Assembly: GCA_900547825.1 (NCBI GenBank)
Contig: URII01000031.1
Coordinates: 1-28,596 of the forward strand
Direction: 5' to 3'
Source: an uncultured Porphyromonadaceae bacterium
GTDB lineage: Bacteria; Bacteroidota; Bacteroidia; Bacteroidales; Muribaculaceae
DNA length: 28,596 nt
The notes beneath the pieces are model-generated. The model was not told where the DNA came from, searched no databases, and saw only the letters and a program-made list of their open reading frames with translations. The first letter of the stretch is position 1. Each line of letters starts with the position of its first letter. The position numbers were made by a program, and so were the translations under genes. Positions 15,967-24,560 of this stretch are shown here, piece after piece.

Positions 15967-16359
15967 ATGATTAAAAAAGTATTTGTTGCATTGTTGTGTT
16001 CTGTGTCACTCTTCGTTATGGGCGCATGTTCGGGTTCTTCATCTTCGTATAGCGCATCTAAATGTGAACAGCTTTCGGAAAAAGCTAAAAGCGGAGAGAA
16101 ACTTACTGAAGCCGATTACAATGAAATGATCGACCAGATGGTGGCGGGCGCCAAGGAGATAAAGCGGCTTAGTGATGAGGCTAACGGTGACCCTGAAAAA
16201 GAAAAGGCTTTTAAGAGTGACCCTGAGAACCGTAAGATGGCTGAGTATGTTATGGGGTTCGGATTTTTCCTAAGCAAGGAGTCGAAGAATCTTTCGCCCG
16301 ACAATATAAAGAAATTGGCGGAAGCCGGCGAAGAGATGAAAGAAATCAAGATGTGGTAA
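15967..16359 (+). CDS. Small lipoprotein of unknown function
   Basis: The 130-residue product begins with a lipoprotein signal ending VMGAC, predicting lipidation at Cys21. A Ser-rich linker (SGSSSSYSAS) and a charged, probably all-helical mature region rich in Lys and Glu follow. The segment GEKLTEADYNEMIDQMVAGA suggests a helical-bundle surface or periplasmic lipoprotein. I do not recognise the family. It lies 165 bp after the AraC-type regulator and 16 bp before another exported-protein gene, so the two small genes are probably co-transcribed. Confidence 0.85.
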   Translation: MIKKVFVALLCSVSLFVMGACSGSSSSYSASKCEQLSEKAKSGEKLTEADYNEMIDQMVAGAKEIKRLSDEANGDPEKEKAFKSDPENRKMAEYVMGFGFFLSKESKNLSPDNIKKLAEAGEEMKEIKMW

Positions 16360-16375
16360 GTTTGATATTTGGACT

Positions 16376-16747
16376 ATGAAAAGAATCATTTCCATATCGT
16401 TATCATGTTTTGTGGCAGGCATTGCCAATGCTATTCCGCTATTCCCGTTTTTTGTGGATGTGGCAGGTGACTATAGGGAGGGCACACCCTCTGAACTTGC
16501 TGCAATGGATATGCCATGTATGTATTGGCGTCATTCTCCCATATTTTATAAAGACATCAAGAGTGCCGATGAGTTCCTGAATGATGTAATGCCTTACTCT
16601 ACGGAGTCAATAAGCCGCGAAATAGTTGACCGTGACAACGTAAAGGCTATCAGGTACACTTCGCCTATGGTCGACGGCAAGACCTCGGTAATATATATGG
16701 TGGAGATACCCGAGGCGGGTTTCTTTGTGGGATACAACGAATTGTAG
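16376..16747 (+). CDS. Small exported protein of unknown function
   Basis: The 123-residue product has an N-terminal signal sequence (MKRIISISLSCFVAGIANA) with a plausible cleavage site after ANA. The mature part contains DMPCMYWRHSPIFYKDIKSA, RDNVKAIRYTSPM and SVIYMVEIPEAGFFVGYNEL. I do not recognise the family. The close spacing to the upstream lipoprotein and the shared terminator at 16789-16828 suggest a two-gene unit. Confidence 0.75.
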   Translation: MKRIISISLSCFVAGIANAIPLFPFFVDVAGDYREGTPSELAAMDMPCMYWRHSPIFYKDIKSADEFLNDVMPYSTESISREIVDRDNVKAIRYTSPMVDGKTSVIYMVEIPEAGFFVGYNEL

Positions 16748-16788
16748 TTTATCCTCATTATCGTGCAAAACCTTTATTATAAATAGCC

Positions 16789-16828
16789 GCCGGGAAGGAA
16801 ATCCATGGACTTCTTCCCGGCATTTTTT
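16789..16828 (+). terminator. Rho-independent terminator
   Basis: GCCGGGAAG (16789-16797) pairs with CTTCCCGGC (16813-16821), extended inward by a few pairs, and is followed by a six-T tract (16823-16828). It ends the plus-strand unit of two small exported proteins. The T-tract overlaps the stop codon of the convergent membrane-protein gene. Confidence 0.85.
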
Positions 16829-17585
16829 AATGTAATCTGGTATAGATATAGCGGGCGAGGCCATATATGTGGCGCTTTATCCCGGGGCGGCAGCACAGCA
16901 GCCTGTCGAACCATCCAAGCCGGGAAGACACTGCTTTTACAATGGCCCCTACAAGCACCATGGCTAACAATGTGCCCGGACCCACTACATTCCATTTCCA
17001 TTCGCCCCAGAAAATGTAGCAGCATGTTACGGCGATGGTCACGAGTGCGGTGTCAACATAAATTTTTACTTTGGGAAATGGCTGCCCGGTTACTCGGCTT
17101 ATTGCTACCGGCAGGCCTTCGCCCGGCATGGTCACAGAACCGCAGCGTACCTCCAATGCCACCCCGAATGCCATTACACCACATCCGGTGAGTTGTGTAA
17201 GGGTCTGTGTTATGATATTGTCACAAGGTAGTGGTGATGTCAGCGCCATGTTTATATCTATCATTATTCCGAACACAATGCCTATGAACAGTTGTAGAAG
17301 CTGTATCAGCTCAAACCGCCGCCGCAATATGAGTATCTGTCCTATTACAAAAAGTGCGTTGAGTATGTTTGTGTAATTGCCCAAAGACAGGGGTGGTACA
17401 ATGCCTTGTTCGCCTCCAAGTGTGAATGCCAGCGGGGCGGAGGATATGACGCTGCTTCCGAGGGATGACCTGACACATAGTGCCACGCCGAGTGTCATTA
17501 TAAAAAGTGAAATCAACAGTAGGAGATGCTGCCAGATAAGTGATAGGATGCGGTCCCTCGCGGGAAAAACTAAAGATACATTCAT
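16827..17585 (-). CDS. YczE/YyaS/YitT-like integral membrane protein
   Basis: The 252-residue protein has about five or six membrane segments, including LLLLISLFIMTLGVALCV, LQLFIGIVFGIMIDINMAL and LLAMVLVGAIVKAV. The segments LGVALCVRSSLGSSVISSAP, GVALEVRCGSVTMPGEGLPV and GIMIDINMAL resemble the YczE/YitT-like family of unknown transport or sensing function. In Bacillus, YczE is linked to surfactin production, but nothing like that is nearby. It stands alone, between a convergent terminator and the tRNA unit. Confidence 0.8.
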   Translation of the reverse strand: MNVSLVFPARDRILSLIWQHLLLLISLFIMTLGVALCVRSSLGSSVISSAPLAFTLGGEQGIVPPLSLGNYTNILNALFVIGQILILRRRFELIQLLQLFIGIVFGIMIDINMALTSPLPCDNIITQTLTQLTGCGVMAFGVALEVRCGSVTMPGEGLPVAISRVTGQPFPKVKIYVDTALVTIAVTCCYIFWGEWKWNVVGPGTLLAMVLVGAIVKAVSSRLGWFDRLLCCRPGIKRHIYGLARYIYTRLH

Positions 17586-17635
17586 TCCGATAACATTTTA
17601 AAATATACCTCTGTTATTCCTTCCCTTAACTTAAT

Positions 17636-17680
17636 GAAAAAGATCCTGACTATACGATAAATCGAATAATCAGGATCTTT
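17636..17680 (-). terminator. Terminator of the tRNA unit
   Basis: On the minus strand AAAGATCCTGA (17670-17680) pairs with TCAGGATCTTT (17639-17649), with an inner CGAT/ATCG helix, followed by further T residues. It lies 4 bp after the tRNA-Leu end. Confidence 0.8.
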
Positions 17681-17684
17681 CAAG

Positions 17685-17768
17685 TGTCCGAGATGAGATT
17701 CGAACTCACACAGCCCAATGGCCACTACCCCCTCAAAGTAGCGTGTCTACCAATTCCACCACCCGGAC
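17685..17768 (-). tRNA. tRNA-Leu (GAG)
   Basis: On the minus strand the acceptor strands GTCCGGG and CTCGGAC pair. The D-arm GTGGAATTGGTAGACAC, a long variable arm typical of class II tRNAs, and the T-arm GAGTTCGAATCTC are all visible. Anticodon stem CTACT/GGTAG encloses loop TTGAGGG, giving anticodon GAG for Leu codons CUC/CUU. Discriminator A. The 3' CCA is not encoded. Confidence 0.95.
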
Positions 17769-17806
17769 ATTTAAATCAATCGATAACAGAGGCGTCGCTT
17801 GATTGG

Positions 17807-17879
17807 AGCGAAAAACGGGACTCGAACCCGCGACCCCAACCTTGGCAAGGTTGTGCTCTACCAACTGAGCTATTTTCGC
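17807..17879 (-). tRNA. tRNA-Gly (GCC)
   Basis: On the minus strand acceptor strands GCGAAAA and TTTTCGC pair. The D arm GCTCAGTTGGTAGAGC and T arm CGGGTTCGAGTCCCG are canonical. Anticodon stem CAACC/GGTTG encloses loop TTGCCAA, giving anticodon GCC. The discriminator U is the usual Gly identity base. CCA is not encoded. It is the first tRNA of the unit, 38 bp before tRNA-Leu. Confidence 0.96.
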
Positions 17880-17889
17880 GTTTGCGTTG

Positions 17890-17920
17890 CAAAGGTAGGC
17901 ATTTTCCGGATATCTCCAAA
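17890..17920 (-). promoter_or_regulatory. Promoter of the tRNA-Gly/tRNA-Leu unit
   Basis: On the minus strand TTTG (17917-17920), a 19-bp spacer and TACCTTTG (17890-17897) form a full Bacteroidetes consensus, ending 10 bp before the tRNA-Gly 5' end. Confidence 0.8.
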
Positions 17921-17979
17921 ATTTCAGAGCACTTTTTTTGATGTTTTTCGCAGCTTTATTTTAACGGCTCTGAAAACCA

Positions 17980-18018
17980 GCGCCATAGGAATGAAGATTT
18001 TTTCATGCCCTATGGCGC
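17980..18018 (-). terminator. Terminator of the permease-ribBA transcript
   Basis: GCGCCATAGG (17980-17989) pairs with CCTATGGCGC (18009-18018), placed 17 bp beyond the ribBA stop on the minus strand. The following T-rich run (TTTTC) is modest, so termination efficiency is uncertain. Confidence 0.65.
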
Positions 18019-18035
18019 CGGGTTATGATGCAGCG

Positions 18036-19253
18036 TCAGGCTTCGTTGAGGTTATGGCCCATACGCTCTTTTTTAGTGTGCATATAATGCCTGTTGTATT
18101 CGTTGGGAGTTACTTCGATGGGTACATTTTCCACAACTCTGAGGCCATATCCTTCAAGCCCGATCCTCTTTATGGGATTATTTGTGAGCAGTCTCATGTC
18201 GCGGACTCCGAGCATACCGAGTATCTGGGCGCCCACGCCATAGTCTCTTTCGTCGGCTTTATGGCCTAAGTGGAGGTTTGCATCCACTGTGTCGTAGCCC
18301 TCTTCCTGGAGTTTATAGGCCTGGATTTTATCCATAAGCCCGATTCCACGTCCTTCCTGACTCAGATAGAGGATTACTCCACGTCCTTCCTTCTCCACCA
18401 TTTCCATGGCTTTTGCAAGCTGTTCGCCGCAGTCACAGCGCATGGATCCGAATATGTCGCCTGTAACGCATGATGAATGTACGCGCAGCAATACGGGTTC
18501 AGGGGTGGTGATGTCGCCTTTTATAAGGGCTATGTGTTCCAGGCCGTTGTCAAGCTGGCGGAAAGGGATCAGCCGGAAGTGCCCGTGGCGTGTGGGCATA
18601 TCTACTTCCACGCCGCGTTCCACGAGGGCTTCATGCTGTAGGCGGTAGGCTATGAGGTCGCGGATCGAGATAAGTTTCAGCCCCCATTCGTCGGCTTTGG
18701 CTTTAAGTTGCGGCAAGCGGGCCATTGTGCCGTCGGGGTTCAGTATTTCAATCAGTGCTGCGGCCGGATACAGGCCTGAGAGTCTTGCCAGATCCACTGC
18801 CGCCTCGGTGTGGCCGGCACGTTTAAGCACTCCCTGATCCTGGGCATAAAGGGGATGTACATGGCCGGGTCGACCGAATATCTCAGGAGTGGAAGCCGGA
18901 TCGGCAAGCGCGCGGATGGTGGCGGCTCGGTCGTGGCACGATACGCCTGTGGTGCATCCCGGCAGTTTGTCCACTGTGACTGTGAACGGAGTGCCGAGCA
19001 TTGATGTGTTGTCACTGACCTGATGCGGAAGCCTGAGCTGATCGCACCTCGACAGGGTGAGGGGTGCGCACAGTTCTCCGCGTGCGTTGGTCACCATGAA
19101 GTTCACATCCTCCGGGGTGATCTTTTCGGCAGCTATGATGAGGTCTCCTTCGTTCTCGCGGTCCTCATCGTCCACTACTATTACGAATTTGCCCTGGGCG
19201 AAGTCTTTAAGGGCCTCCTCTATGGAGTCAAGTCTGATTGTGTCAGTGTTCAT
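18036..19253 (-). CDS. ribBA: Bifunctional DHBP synthase / GTP cyclohydrolase II
   Basis: RibBA starts both branches of riboflavin synthesis. Its N-terminal RibB half makes 3,4-dihydroxy-2-butanone 4-phosphate from ribulose 5-phosphate, and its C-terminal RibA half opens GTP. The RibB half shows VDDEDRENEGDL (about 27-38) and the GRPGHVHPL and RAGHTEAAVDL motifs. The RibA half has the zinc cysteines in CVTGDIFGSMRCDCGEQL and the catalytic LSQEGRGIGLMDKIQAYKLQ. The length of 405 is normal for the fusion. The start lies 14 bp after the permease reading frame, so both share the promoter near 21227-21257. Confidence 0.96.
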   Translation of the reverse strand: MNTDTIRLDSIEEALKDFAQGKFVIVVDDEDRENEGDLIIAAEKITPEDVNFMVTNARGELCAPLTLSRCDQLRLPHQVSDNTSMLGTPFTVTVDKLPGCTTGVSCHDRAATIRALADPASTPEIFGRPGHVHPLYAQDQGVLKRAGHTEAAVDLARLSGLYPAAALIEILNPDGTMARLPQLKAKADEWGLKLISIRDLIAYRLQHEALVERGVEVDMPTRHGHFRLIPFRQLDNGLEHIALIKGDITTPEPVLLRVHSSCVTGDIFGSMRCDCGEQLAKAMEMVEKEGRGVILYLSQEGRGIGLMDKIQAYKLQEEGYDTVDANLHLGHKADERDYGVGAQILGMLGVRDMRLLTNNPIKRIGLEGYGLRVVENVPIEVTPNEYNRHYMHTKKERMGHNLNEA

Positions 19254-19267
19254 GCTGTATGGGTGTT

Positions 19268-20014
19268 TTATGTTGCGGTTTCTTTAATTACAAGGTCATG
19301 TAGCTCATGGTTCACTTTGATTATAGAGGAAAGATCGGTCCGGAGCTTCTTGATGGCGTTTAACCCTAAAATATATACAGGCAGGCCGATGGGAAACAGT
19401 ATTATAGCGGTCCATCCTGCAATGTTGCCTGATAACGGATGATATAACCACAAGCTGCGCAGCACCGGATAATCCATGAGTTTGTTTATAAGTATGAGAC
19501 TCCGGGCGTTTGACAGATACTCCACCGTGGATTCCAGCTGGAGGGATATTTCCCGCAGGGCTGTTCGGCTGTAGCCTTTCAGCCAATAGGAAATGTAACT
19601 CGGTTTTGCGGGGTTGTTCTCAAGATATGCGCGAGTGGAAGCCTCCAATCGGTCTATCATATTGAATGCCTGGTCACGGTTGATGTCGACCATGGATATT
19701 TCCTTGTGTTCCACAAGCCGGGCTGTGGGCCGACCGGTAAACCGTCGCAGGAAATTCAGGTAAGAATCGGCATTGAAAACAGCGGAATCGTTCACGGCTT
19801 TGTAGGTGAAGAATATTCCTAACGGAAGGAGCACGGCGGCGCTGAGCCACATGCCTTCCCATATTTCCCATTTACCGTCACGGGCAAGCTTATATCCTGT
19901 GTTGTCGATTATGTAATAGACTATGAAAAGAAACACGGATATTACCAATGGTGTGCCGAGTCCTCCTTTCCGGATGATGGCTCCGAGCGGGGCTCCGATA
20001 AAAAAGAATATCAG
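19268..20014 (-). pseudogene. LptF/LptG-family permease, C-terminal part (out of frame with the N-terminal part)
   Basis: This frame encodes the C-terminal third of a YjgP/YjgQ (LptF/LptG) permease. From about 20014 it reads LIFFFIGAPLGAIIRKGGLG, then LFIVYYIIDNTGYKLARDGK and LSAAVLLPLGIFFTYKAVND. These are conserved permease membrane segments, continuous with the family but in the -1 frame relative to the upstream portion. It has no convincing start of its own: the first usable codon is a TTG at 19948, inside a membrane helix. The two parts sum to about 637 residues, near the full-length form I recall in this phylum. Unless the frame is restored, it is not made as part of a full permease. 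It is followed by ribBA after 14 bp. Confidence 0.8.
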
Positions 20015-21180
20015 GCGAACGACAGCGTGAATTTTTTTTGCAGCTCGATAGAGTGTCGCCGTATGGTTTTCTTGTCATCAAGCATGGCCAGCCCCTTGAA
20101 CTCATATTCCTGTTTCATCCGCTCGGCTTTGGCCAAAGCTGATGTGATGGCCCGCTCCCTGTCGGCAGGTGTTCGTGCTGCTATGAGTGAATCAATGTCG
20201 ACGGGACGGGCTATGTCCACATCCTTTACCCGGGTGCGTTTGAGCTGCCCGTTCTCAAAACGGTTTTTATAGGCGCTGACACCAATGAGCGACTGATCCT
20301 GCAACAGCATGGAGTAACCGGCCCCCATGCTGTCGACACGGTGTTCCACTGAATCGATGGTGTGACGCAGCTGAGCCATGTTTTTGCCTACATACTGATT
20401 GCGCATGCCGCTTTCGTCCATGCGGTTGAAATTGGCGTCGAATGTGACAAGTATCTCTTTGAGCTTGAAGCTTTCACGGCGGTAGGGCACATTGCTCATG
20501 TTGGCCCCGGCCTCTTTCAGATTCTCAAATGACTCACCTTCCCAAAGTTTCAGGAATAGATGCCGGTGATCCTCGGTAAAAGCGAGTTTGCCGGAGTCGG
20601 CAAGAATTATACGTGAGTTTTCAAATCCTTTCGACATGTCGTATATCATCATGTCGTAAAGCATTCCTGTGTCGGGATTCTTGGTCTGTACAAACAGATT
20701 GTAGCCGGGTATCTGATCATAGAACACACCTTCGGGTATCTCCACTTCGGGTGACTTCTGGCGCATGGAATACAGGAGAGTCCACATTTTTGCCTGTGCT
20801 ATAGGCAATACGTTGTTTTGGAAAAAGAAAGCCCCTATCGAGATAAGCACTATAAGGACTATAAGTGGTCTCATGGACTTGATCAGCGACACTCCGGATG
20901 CTTTCATGGCTGTCAGCTCGAATTGTTCGCCGAGGTTGCCGAAGGTCATAAGCGATGCGAGCAATATGGCTAACGGCAGGGCCATGGGTATCATTGTGAG
21001 GGCTGCATAGAAAAACAGCTCGGCTATTACATCCACACCGAGGCCCTTGCCTACAAGATCGTCGATATAGCGCCATAGAAACTGCATCAGCACAATGAAA
21101 AGCGTTATGAAGAATGTCATGACAAAGAGTGGCATGAAACTCTTCAGCATGAACCAGTATAAACGCTTGATACCTAACAT
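20011..21180 (-). CDS. LptF/LptG-family LPS export permease, N-terminal part, frameshifted
   Basis: LptF/LptG permeases form the inner-membrane part of the LptB2FG ABC exporter that extracts LPS. The 389-residue frame has the N-terminal membrane segments (MLKSFMPLFVMTFFITLFIV, MIPMALPLAILLASLMTFGN), the coupling segment GEQFELTAMKASGVS that contacts LptB, and the start of the periplasmic jellyroll (EGVFYDQIPGYNLFVQ). It stops at a TGA (20011-20013) directly after KKFTLSFA, where the family normally continues into further membrane helices. The rest of the protein is in the -1 frame just downstream. A strong promoter precedes the gene. Confidence 0.85.
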   Translation of the reverse strand: MLGIKRLYWFMLKSFMPLFVMTFFITLFIVLMQFLWRYIDDLVGKGLGVDVIAELFFYAALTMIPMALPLAILLASLMTFGNLGEQFELTAMKASGVSLIKSMRPLIVLIVLISIGAFFFQNNVLPIAQAKMWTLLYSMRQKSPEVEIPEGVFYDQIPGYNLFVQTKNPDTGMLYDMMIYDMSKGFENSRIILADSGKLAFTEDHRHLFLKLWEGESFENLKEAGANMSNVPYRRESFKLKEILVTFDANFNRMDESGMRNQYVGKNMAQLRHTIDSVEHRVDSMGAGYSMLLQDQSLIGVSAYKNRFENGQLKRTRVKDVDIARPVDIDSLIAARTPADRERAITSALAKAERMKQEYEFKGLAMLDDKKTIRRHSIELQKKFTLSFA

Positions 21181-21226
21181 TGTCAGTTCTGTGTTCTGGC
21201 GGCGTGGGCCGCGGTTGTGCGATGTG

Positions 21227-21257
21227 CAAAGTTACTAATTAAATGTGAACTTTACAA
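21227..21257 (-). promoter_or_regulatory. Promoter of the permease-ribBA unit
   Basis: On the minus strand TTG (21255-21257), a 20-bp spacer and TAACTTTG (21227-21234) match the Bacteroidetes consensus, 46 bp before the permease ATG. The disrupted permease gene therefore still appears to be transcribed, as expected because ribBA depends on it. Confidence 0.7.
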
Positions 21258-21311
21258 CGTGCGCTGTATATCCGCGGTGCCAGCAGAGTCCGGGTAGCGT
21301 TGAACGACGGA

Positions 21312-22169
21312 TCAGAAGTTCTGGAACAGGTCGGTGAGCGAGCGTCCGTTTACGCGGCGGTAGCCTGACGGAACTGTTAGATGTGGTATCTCACGCCGTT
21401 GCCAGTCAGCTTTGGCAAATTGCCATTTTACAGTCAGTTCCATAGGTTTACCTGTGAGTGACTGAAGTGCGACCTCGTTGCTGAATGGCCCGAACGGAGT
21501 TGATGCGGGAGAATGATAGCGGGCGGCGAAGAGTTCCACAAGGTTGCGTGACAGTGTGGTGGTTGTGAGGCGGTCGGAGGCGCTGAATTCGAACGAGTAT
21601 TCCAGGTCGTTTGTTATCGTTGCCGGTGTCATTGTCCATCCGGATGCTGAACTTTTCAGTATCGGGCGCGTCGTTTTTGCTGCCGGAGTGCCTGTGCCGA
21701 GTATGAAGGGGCGCCCTGTAAGCAGATTCTGTAAATCCTCGATATTGAATGGTATTCCGCGCATAAAGTCCGAAATACGTTCGGAAATATAGATTTTATG
21801 GTATTTGTCGATGGCTGTTACCGAATCCCCTTTTACGTATAGCACCGCTACTTCCATCATTCCGAGGAAGCGGAGCGACATGTATATCTCCTGTCCGCGG
21901 ATCATCCATGCCTGTCCCGACAGGCTGCCGCCAAGCTGTTTTGATTTCAGGCTTACAGGCAGTTTGAGGTATGTCCATTCCTTGAGATTGTCAAGTGTGG
22001 CGTCATATCTTGCCTCAGGTGACAGAGTTTCTGCCGGAGAAGGGCGGGTAGGGGTATAGGTTCCGGTTTCGGTGACGGGTTCCGGCATTGTCTTTGTGGA
22101 ATGGCAACCGCTCAGTATGGCTGTCAGTGCTATGATGGCGATAAGAGATTGAAAGAGTTTCATTTCCAA
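21312..22169 (-). CDS. DUF4292-family lipoprotein
   Basis: The 285-residue product has a lipoprotein signal ending ILSGC (lipidation at about Cys22) and a Pro/Thr-rich linker. A beta-rich domain follows with LKEWTYLKLPVSLKSKQLGG, GQEIYMSLRFLGMMEVAVLYVKGDSVTAIDK and NIEDLQNLLTGRPF. This is the pattern of DUF4292 lipoproteins, which have a LolA/LolB-like fold. An outer-membrane role in lipoprotein or lipid handling is plausible but unproven. An ATG two codons later is an alternative start. It follows the TPR gene by 25 bp. Confidence 0.82.
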   Translation of the reverse strand: MEMKLFQSLIAIIALTAILSGCHSTKTMPEPVTETGTYTPTRPSPAETLSPEARYDATLDNLKEWTYLKLPVSLKSKQLGGSLSGQAWMIRGQEIYMSLRFLGMMEVAVLYVKGDSVTAIDKYHKIYISERISDFMRGIPFNIEDLQNLLTGRPFILGTGTPAAKTTRPILKSSASGWTMTPATITNDLEYSFEFSASDRLTTTTLSRNLVELFAARYHSPASTPFGPFSNEVALQSLTGKPMELTVKWQFAKADWQRREIPHLTVPSGYRRVNGRSLTDLFQNF

Positions 22170-22194
22170 TGTTTTTAGGTTGGATTAGACCTTG

Positions 22195-23973
22195 TCAGAG
22201 AAATATTGTCTTATGGTGCACTTTTTTGCGTAGCTCCTTGTTGTCCGGGGCTTTTTCAAGCGCTTTCTTCCAATATTCCAAAGCTTTGGCCGCTTCGCCG
22301 TTCATGAATATTATGTCGCCGGCATGTTCAAGTACTTCGGCTGATTCAAGTGACGCCGGGTCGTCAAGCAGCGGAGTTATGGCTTCGAGCGCTTCGGGAT
22401 AGCGTTTGAGTTTGAACAGTACCCAGGCGTATGTGTCGGCGTATGTAGAATTGGCCGGTTCGTTGCGCATCACTTTTTCAATATATCCGAGAGCCCGCTC
22501 AAGATCCACATTTTCGCAGGCCATATAATAGGCATAGTTGTTCAGTGCCATGATATTGCCTGGATTGGCCTCTATGGCGCTGTTGTAATAGGCCATGGCG
22601 CTTTTGTTGTCGCCTCGCAGATGAAACAGGTCGCCGAGGGAAGCGAGTATGGTCGACCGGCTTTCGTTGTTCCGCTCATCTATCGACGCCAATGCTGTTT
22701 TGTAGCAATTCTCGGCGTTGTCATATTCTTTAAGCTCCTGATATGCCACGGCCAGCATTGTACGCAGGTCGGAATCCTCGGGGAAGAACGTAAGGCCGCG
22801 TTGTGCGTCGGCTTTGGCCTGAGCACTGTTGCCGGCTGAGAAATCCACACTTACAAGCGCACGCCATCGCGCTATGTCAGCCGGATCAATGTCCAAAGCA
22901 AACCGCAGTTCCTCGGCGGCACCTTCATAATCGTTGAGTGTAAGCAGGTAGCCGCAATAAAAATTGTGGATATCAGCTTCGTGGGGGTGCATGTCAACCA
23001 GGCGGGCAAACAGTTTCGATATCCTCGGATCCTGTGACGGGGCCACGGAGTCATTATCGGCCACATTTTTGCTGTAAAGGGTCTCTATATATGATTTCAG
23101 CAGCTGCAACTTGGTCTGTACGTCAAGAGAGCCTTTTTGCAGGGCATTGAACACCTCGCGGTCGTATCCTATGCTGTCGCCGATAGTATTATAATAATAT
23201 GCAAGGGAATAGAAAGCATATCCATTTGTAGAGTCGAGTTCACATGCATGTTTGTAGCTTTTCAGGGCACGGTCGTTGTCGCCCATGGCCATATAGACAT
23301 CTCCGGCATATGTGGCACATTCTACTGTGCGTGGAAATGCGTTTACAAGTGCCGCCACTTCGTTGAGCACGTTGGCGGTGTCGCGTTGCTGGAAGTAATA
23401 GTTTACTTTGAAACTGGTGATCTGTATATCTTTTCCCTGAACTGATTCTATTGTGTCGTAGATGGCAATGGCCTTGCTGCGTATGGCTGAATCGGGTGAG
23501 GAGGCCAGTGCATCGGCATAGCGAAGTGACATTTCCTCTTTATCAGGATAAAGGGAATGCAGCTTTTCCCATACAGCCAATGCTTCCTGGGGGCGGTGGA
23601 GGGCTTCGTTAAGACGGCCGAACATGAAGCTGTTGTAATAATCCTCCGGATTGGACTCGAAATAAGTCTTCATGAGGTTGTAGCTGCGTTCGGTGGCAAC
23701 GGAGTCATTTGTAGGGGTCATGAGTAGCCTGTAGAATCCGAGGTCGAATCCCACGAGTTTGTCGTCGCCGTTGAGCCGGTAGGCTTCCTCAAGCAGGGCA
23801 TATTGGGCGTCCTTGTGCTCTATACCGCTCTGTCTCACAGCCTCCAGAAATATATAGTCGGCTTTTCTGCGGGCGGCCTCTTCATCCCATGACTGGGCTG
23901 CATATATGCCGGTGCCCGTTGTGGCCGCCAGAATCAGGATTATAACTGCAAAAGCTGTCTTATTATAATTCAT
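22195..23973 (-). CDS. Tetratricopeptide-repeat protein, exported or membrane-anchored
   Basis: The 592-residue protein begins with a hydrophobic segment ending GIYAA (signal peptide or anchor). It is then almost entirely helical TPR units, for example AGDVYMAMGDNDRALKSYKH, AEELRFALDIDPADIARW, LGDLFHLRGDNKSAMAYYNS and LNNYAYYMACENVDLERAL. TPR arrays bind protein partners; here it may scaffold an envelope process. It sits between dut and the DUF4292 lipoprotein, a linkage I recall from other Bacteroidales, and starts 33 bp after dut. Confidence 0.88.
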   Translation of the reverse strand: MNYNKTAFAVIILILAATTGTGIYAAQSWDEEAARRKADYIFLEAVRQSGIEHKDAQYALLEEAYRLNGDDKLVGFDLGFYRLLMTPTNDSVATERSYNLMKTYFESNPEDYYNSFMFGRLNEALHRPQEALAVWEKLHSLYPDKEEMSLRYADALASSPDSAIRSKAIAIYDTIESVQGKDIQITSFKVNYYFQQRDTANVLNEVAALVNAFPRTVECATYAGDVYMAMGDNDRALKSYKHACELDSTNGYAFYSLAYYYNTIGDSIGYDREVFNALQKGSLDVQTKLQLLKSYIETLYSKNVADNDSVAPSQDPRISKLFARLVDMHPHEADIHNFYCGYLLTLNDYEGAAEELRFALDIDPADIARWRALVSVDFSAGNSAQAKADAQRGLTFFPEDSDLRTMLAVAYQELKEYDNAENCYKTALASIDERNNESRSTILASLGDLFHLRGDNKSAMAYYNSAIEANPGNIMALNNYAYYMACENVDLERALGYIEKVMRNEPANSTYADTYAWVLFKLKRYPEALEAITPLLDDPASLESAEVLEHAGDIIFMNGEAAKALEYWKKALEKAPDNKELRKKVHHKTIFL

Positions 23974-24006
23974 TGTAAAATATTGTGTTAAGGTGGGGCC
24001 TGATGA

Positions 24007-24450
24007 TCAGGATACTCCGGTGTGTCCGAAGCCGCCTTCACCGCGTTTGGTATGGTCGAGTTCCGTGACTGCTTCCCATTCCACTTTCGTATAATTGGTT
24101 ATCACCATCTGGCAGATTCTTTCTCCGTCGGTTATGACAAACGGGGCATCCCCTAAATTAATAAGGATCACTTTTATTTCGCCACGATAATCGGAATCCA
24201 CTGTGCCGGGCGAGTTGAGCACTGTTATACCGTGCCTGGCGGCAAGTCCGCTGCGTGGACGTATCTGGCATTCGTAACCTTGTGGCAGCTCTATCGACAA
24301 GCCTGTGCCTATAAGCGCTCTTTGGCCCGGTTGCAAGGTTATCGGCTCGGTCAGAAACGCTCTGACATCCATCCCTGAAGCTCCGTGTGTCTCGTAGGCC
24401 GGAAGATCATGATGGCCTCTGTTGATTATCTTTACTTTAATCCTGTCCAT
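24007..24450 (-). CDS. dut: dUTP diphosphatase
   Basis: Dut hydrolyses dUTP to dUMP, preventing uracil incorporation and feeding dTMP synthesis. All five trimeric dUTPase motifs are present in order: ASGMDVRA, PRSGLAARHG, LNSPGTVDSDYRGEI with the catalytic Asp, GERICQMVI and RGEGGFGHTG at the flexible C-terminus. The frame extends 24 codons further, but MDRIKVKIINRG (24450) is the family-like start and gives 147 residues. Confidence 0.96.
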   Translation of the reverse strand: MDRIKVKIINRGHHDLPAYETHGASGMDVRAFLTEPITLQPGQRALIGTGLSIELPQGYECQIRPRSGLAARHGITVLNSPGTVDSDYRGEIKVILINLGDAPFVITDGERICQMVITNYTKVEWEAVTELDHTKRGEGGFGHTGVS

Positions 24451-24560
24451 ATGTGTAGTCAACGTGAGTGATATTAACTTTGTTTTACAACAACGAAGAT
24501 AATGAAAAAGACGATATGCCACTCATAAAAAACAATAAAAATTATCTCAATTCATAATAT

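Noticed and set aside
20011..20040. Programmed -1 frameshifting as the default explanation for the split permease
   Set aside because: The A8 run could slip, but the residues between it and the stop (FTLSFA) match the family in frame 0. The lesion is better placed at the GCCTG just before the stop, and the joined product would be one residue short with a changed segment.
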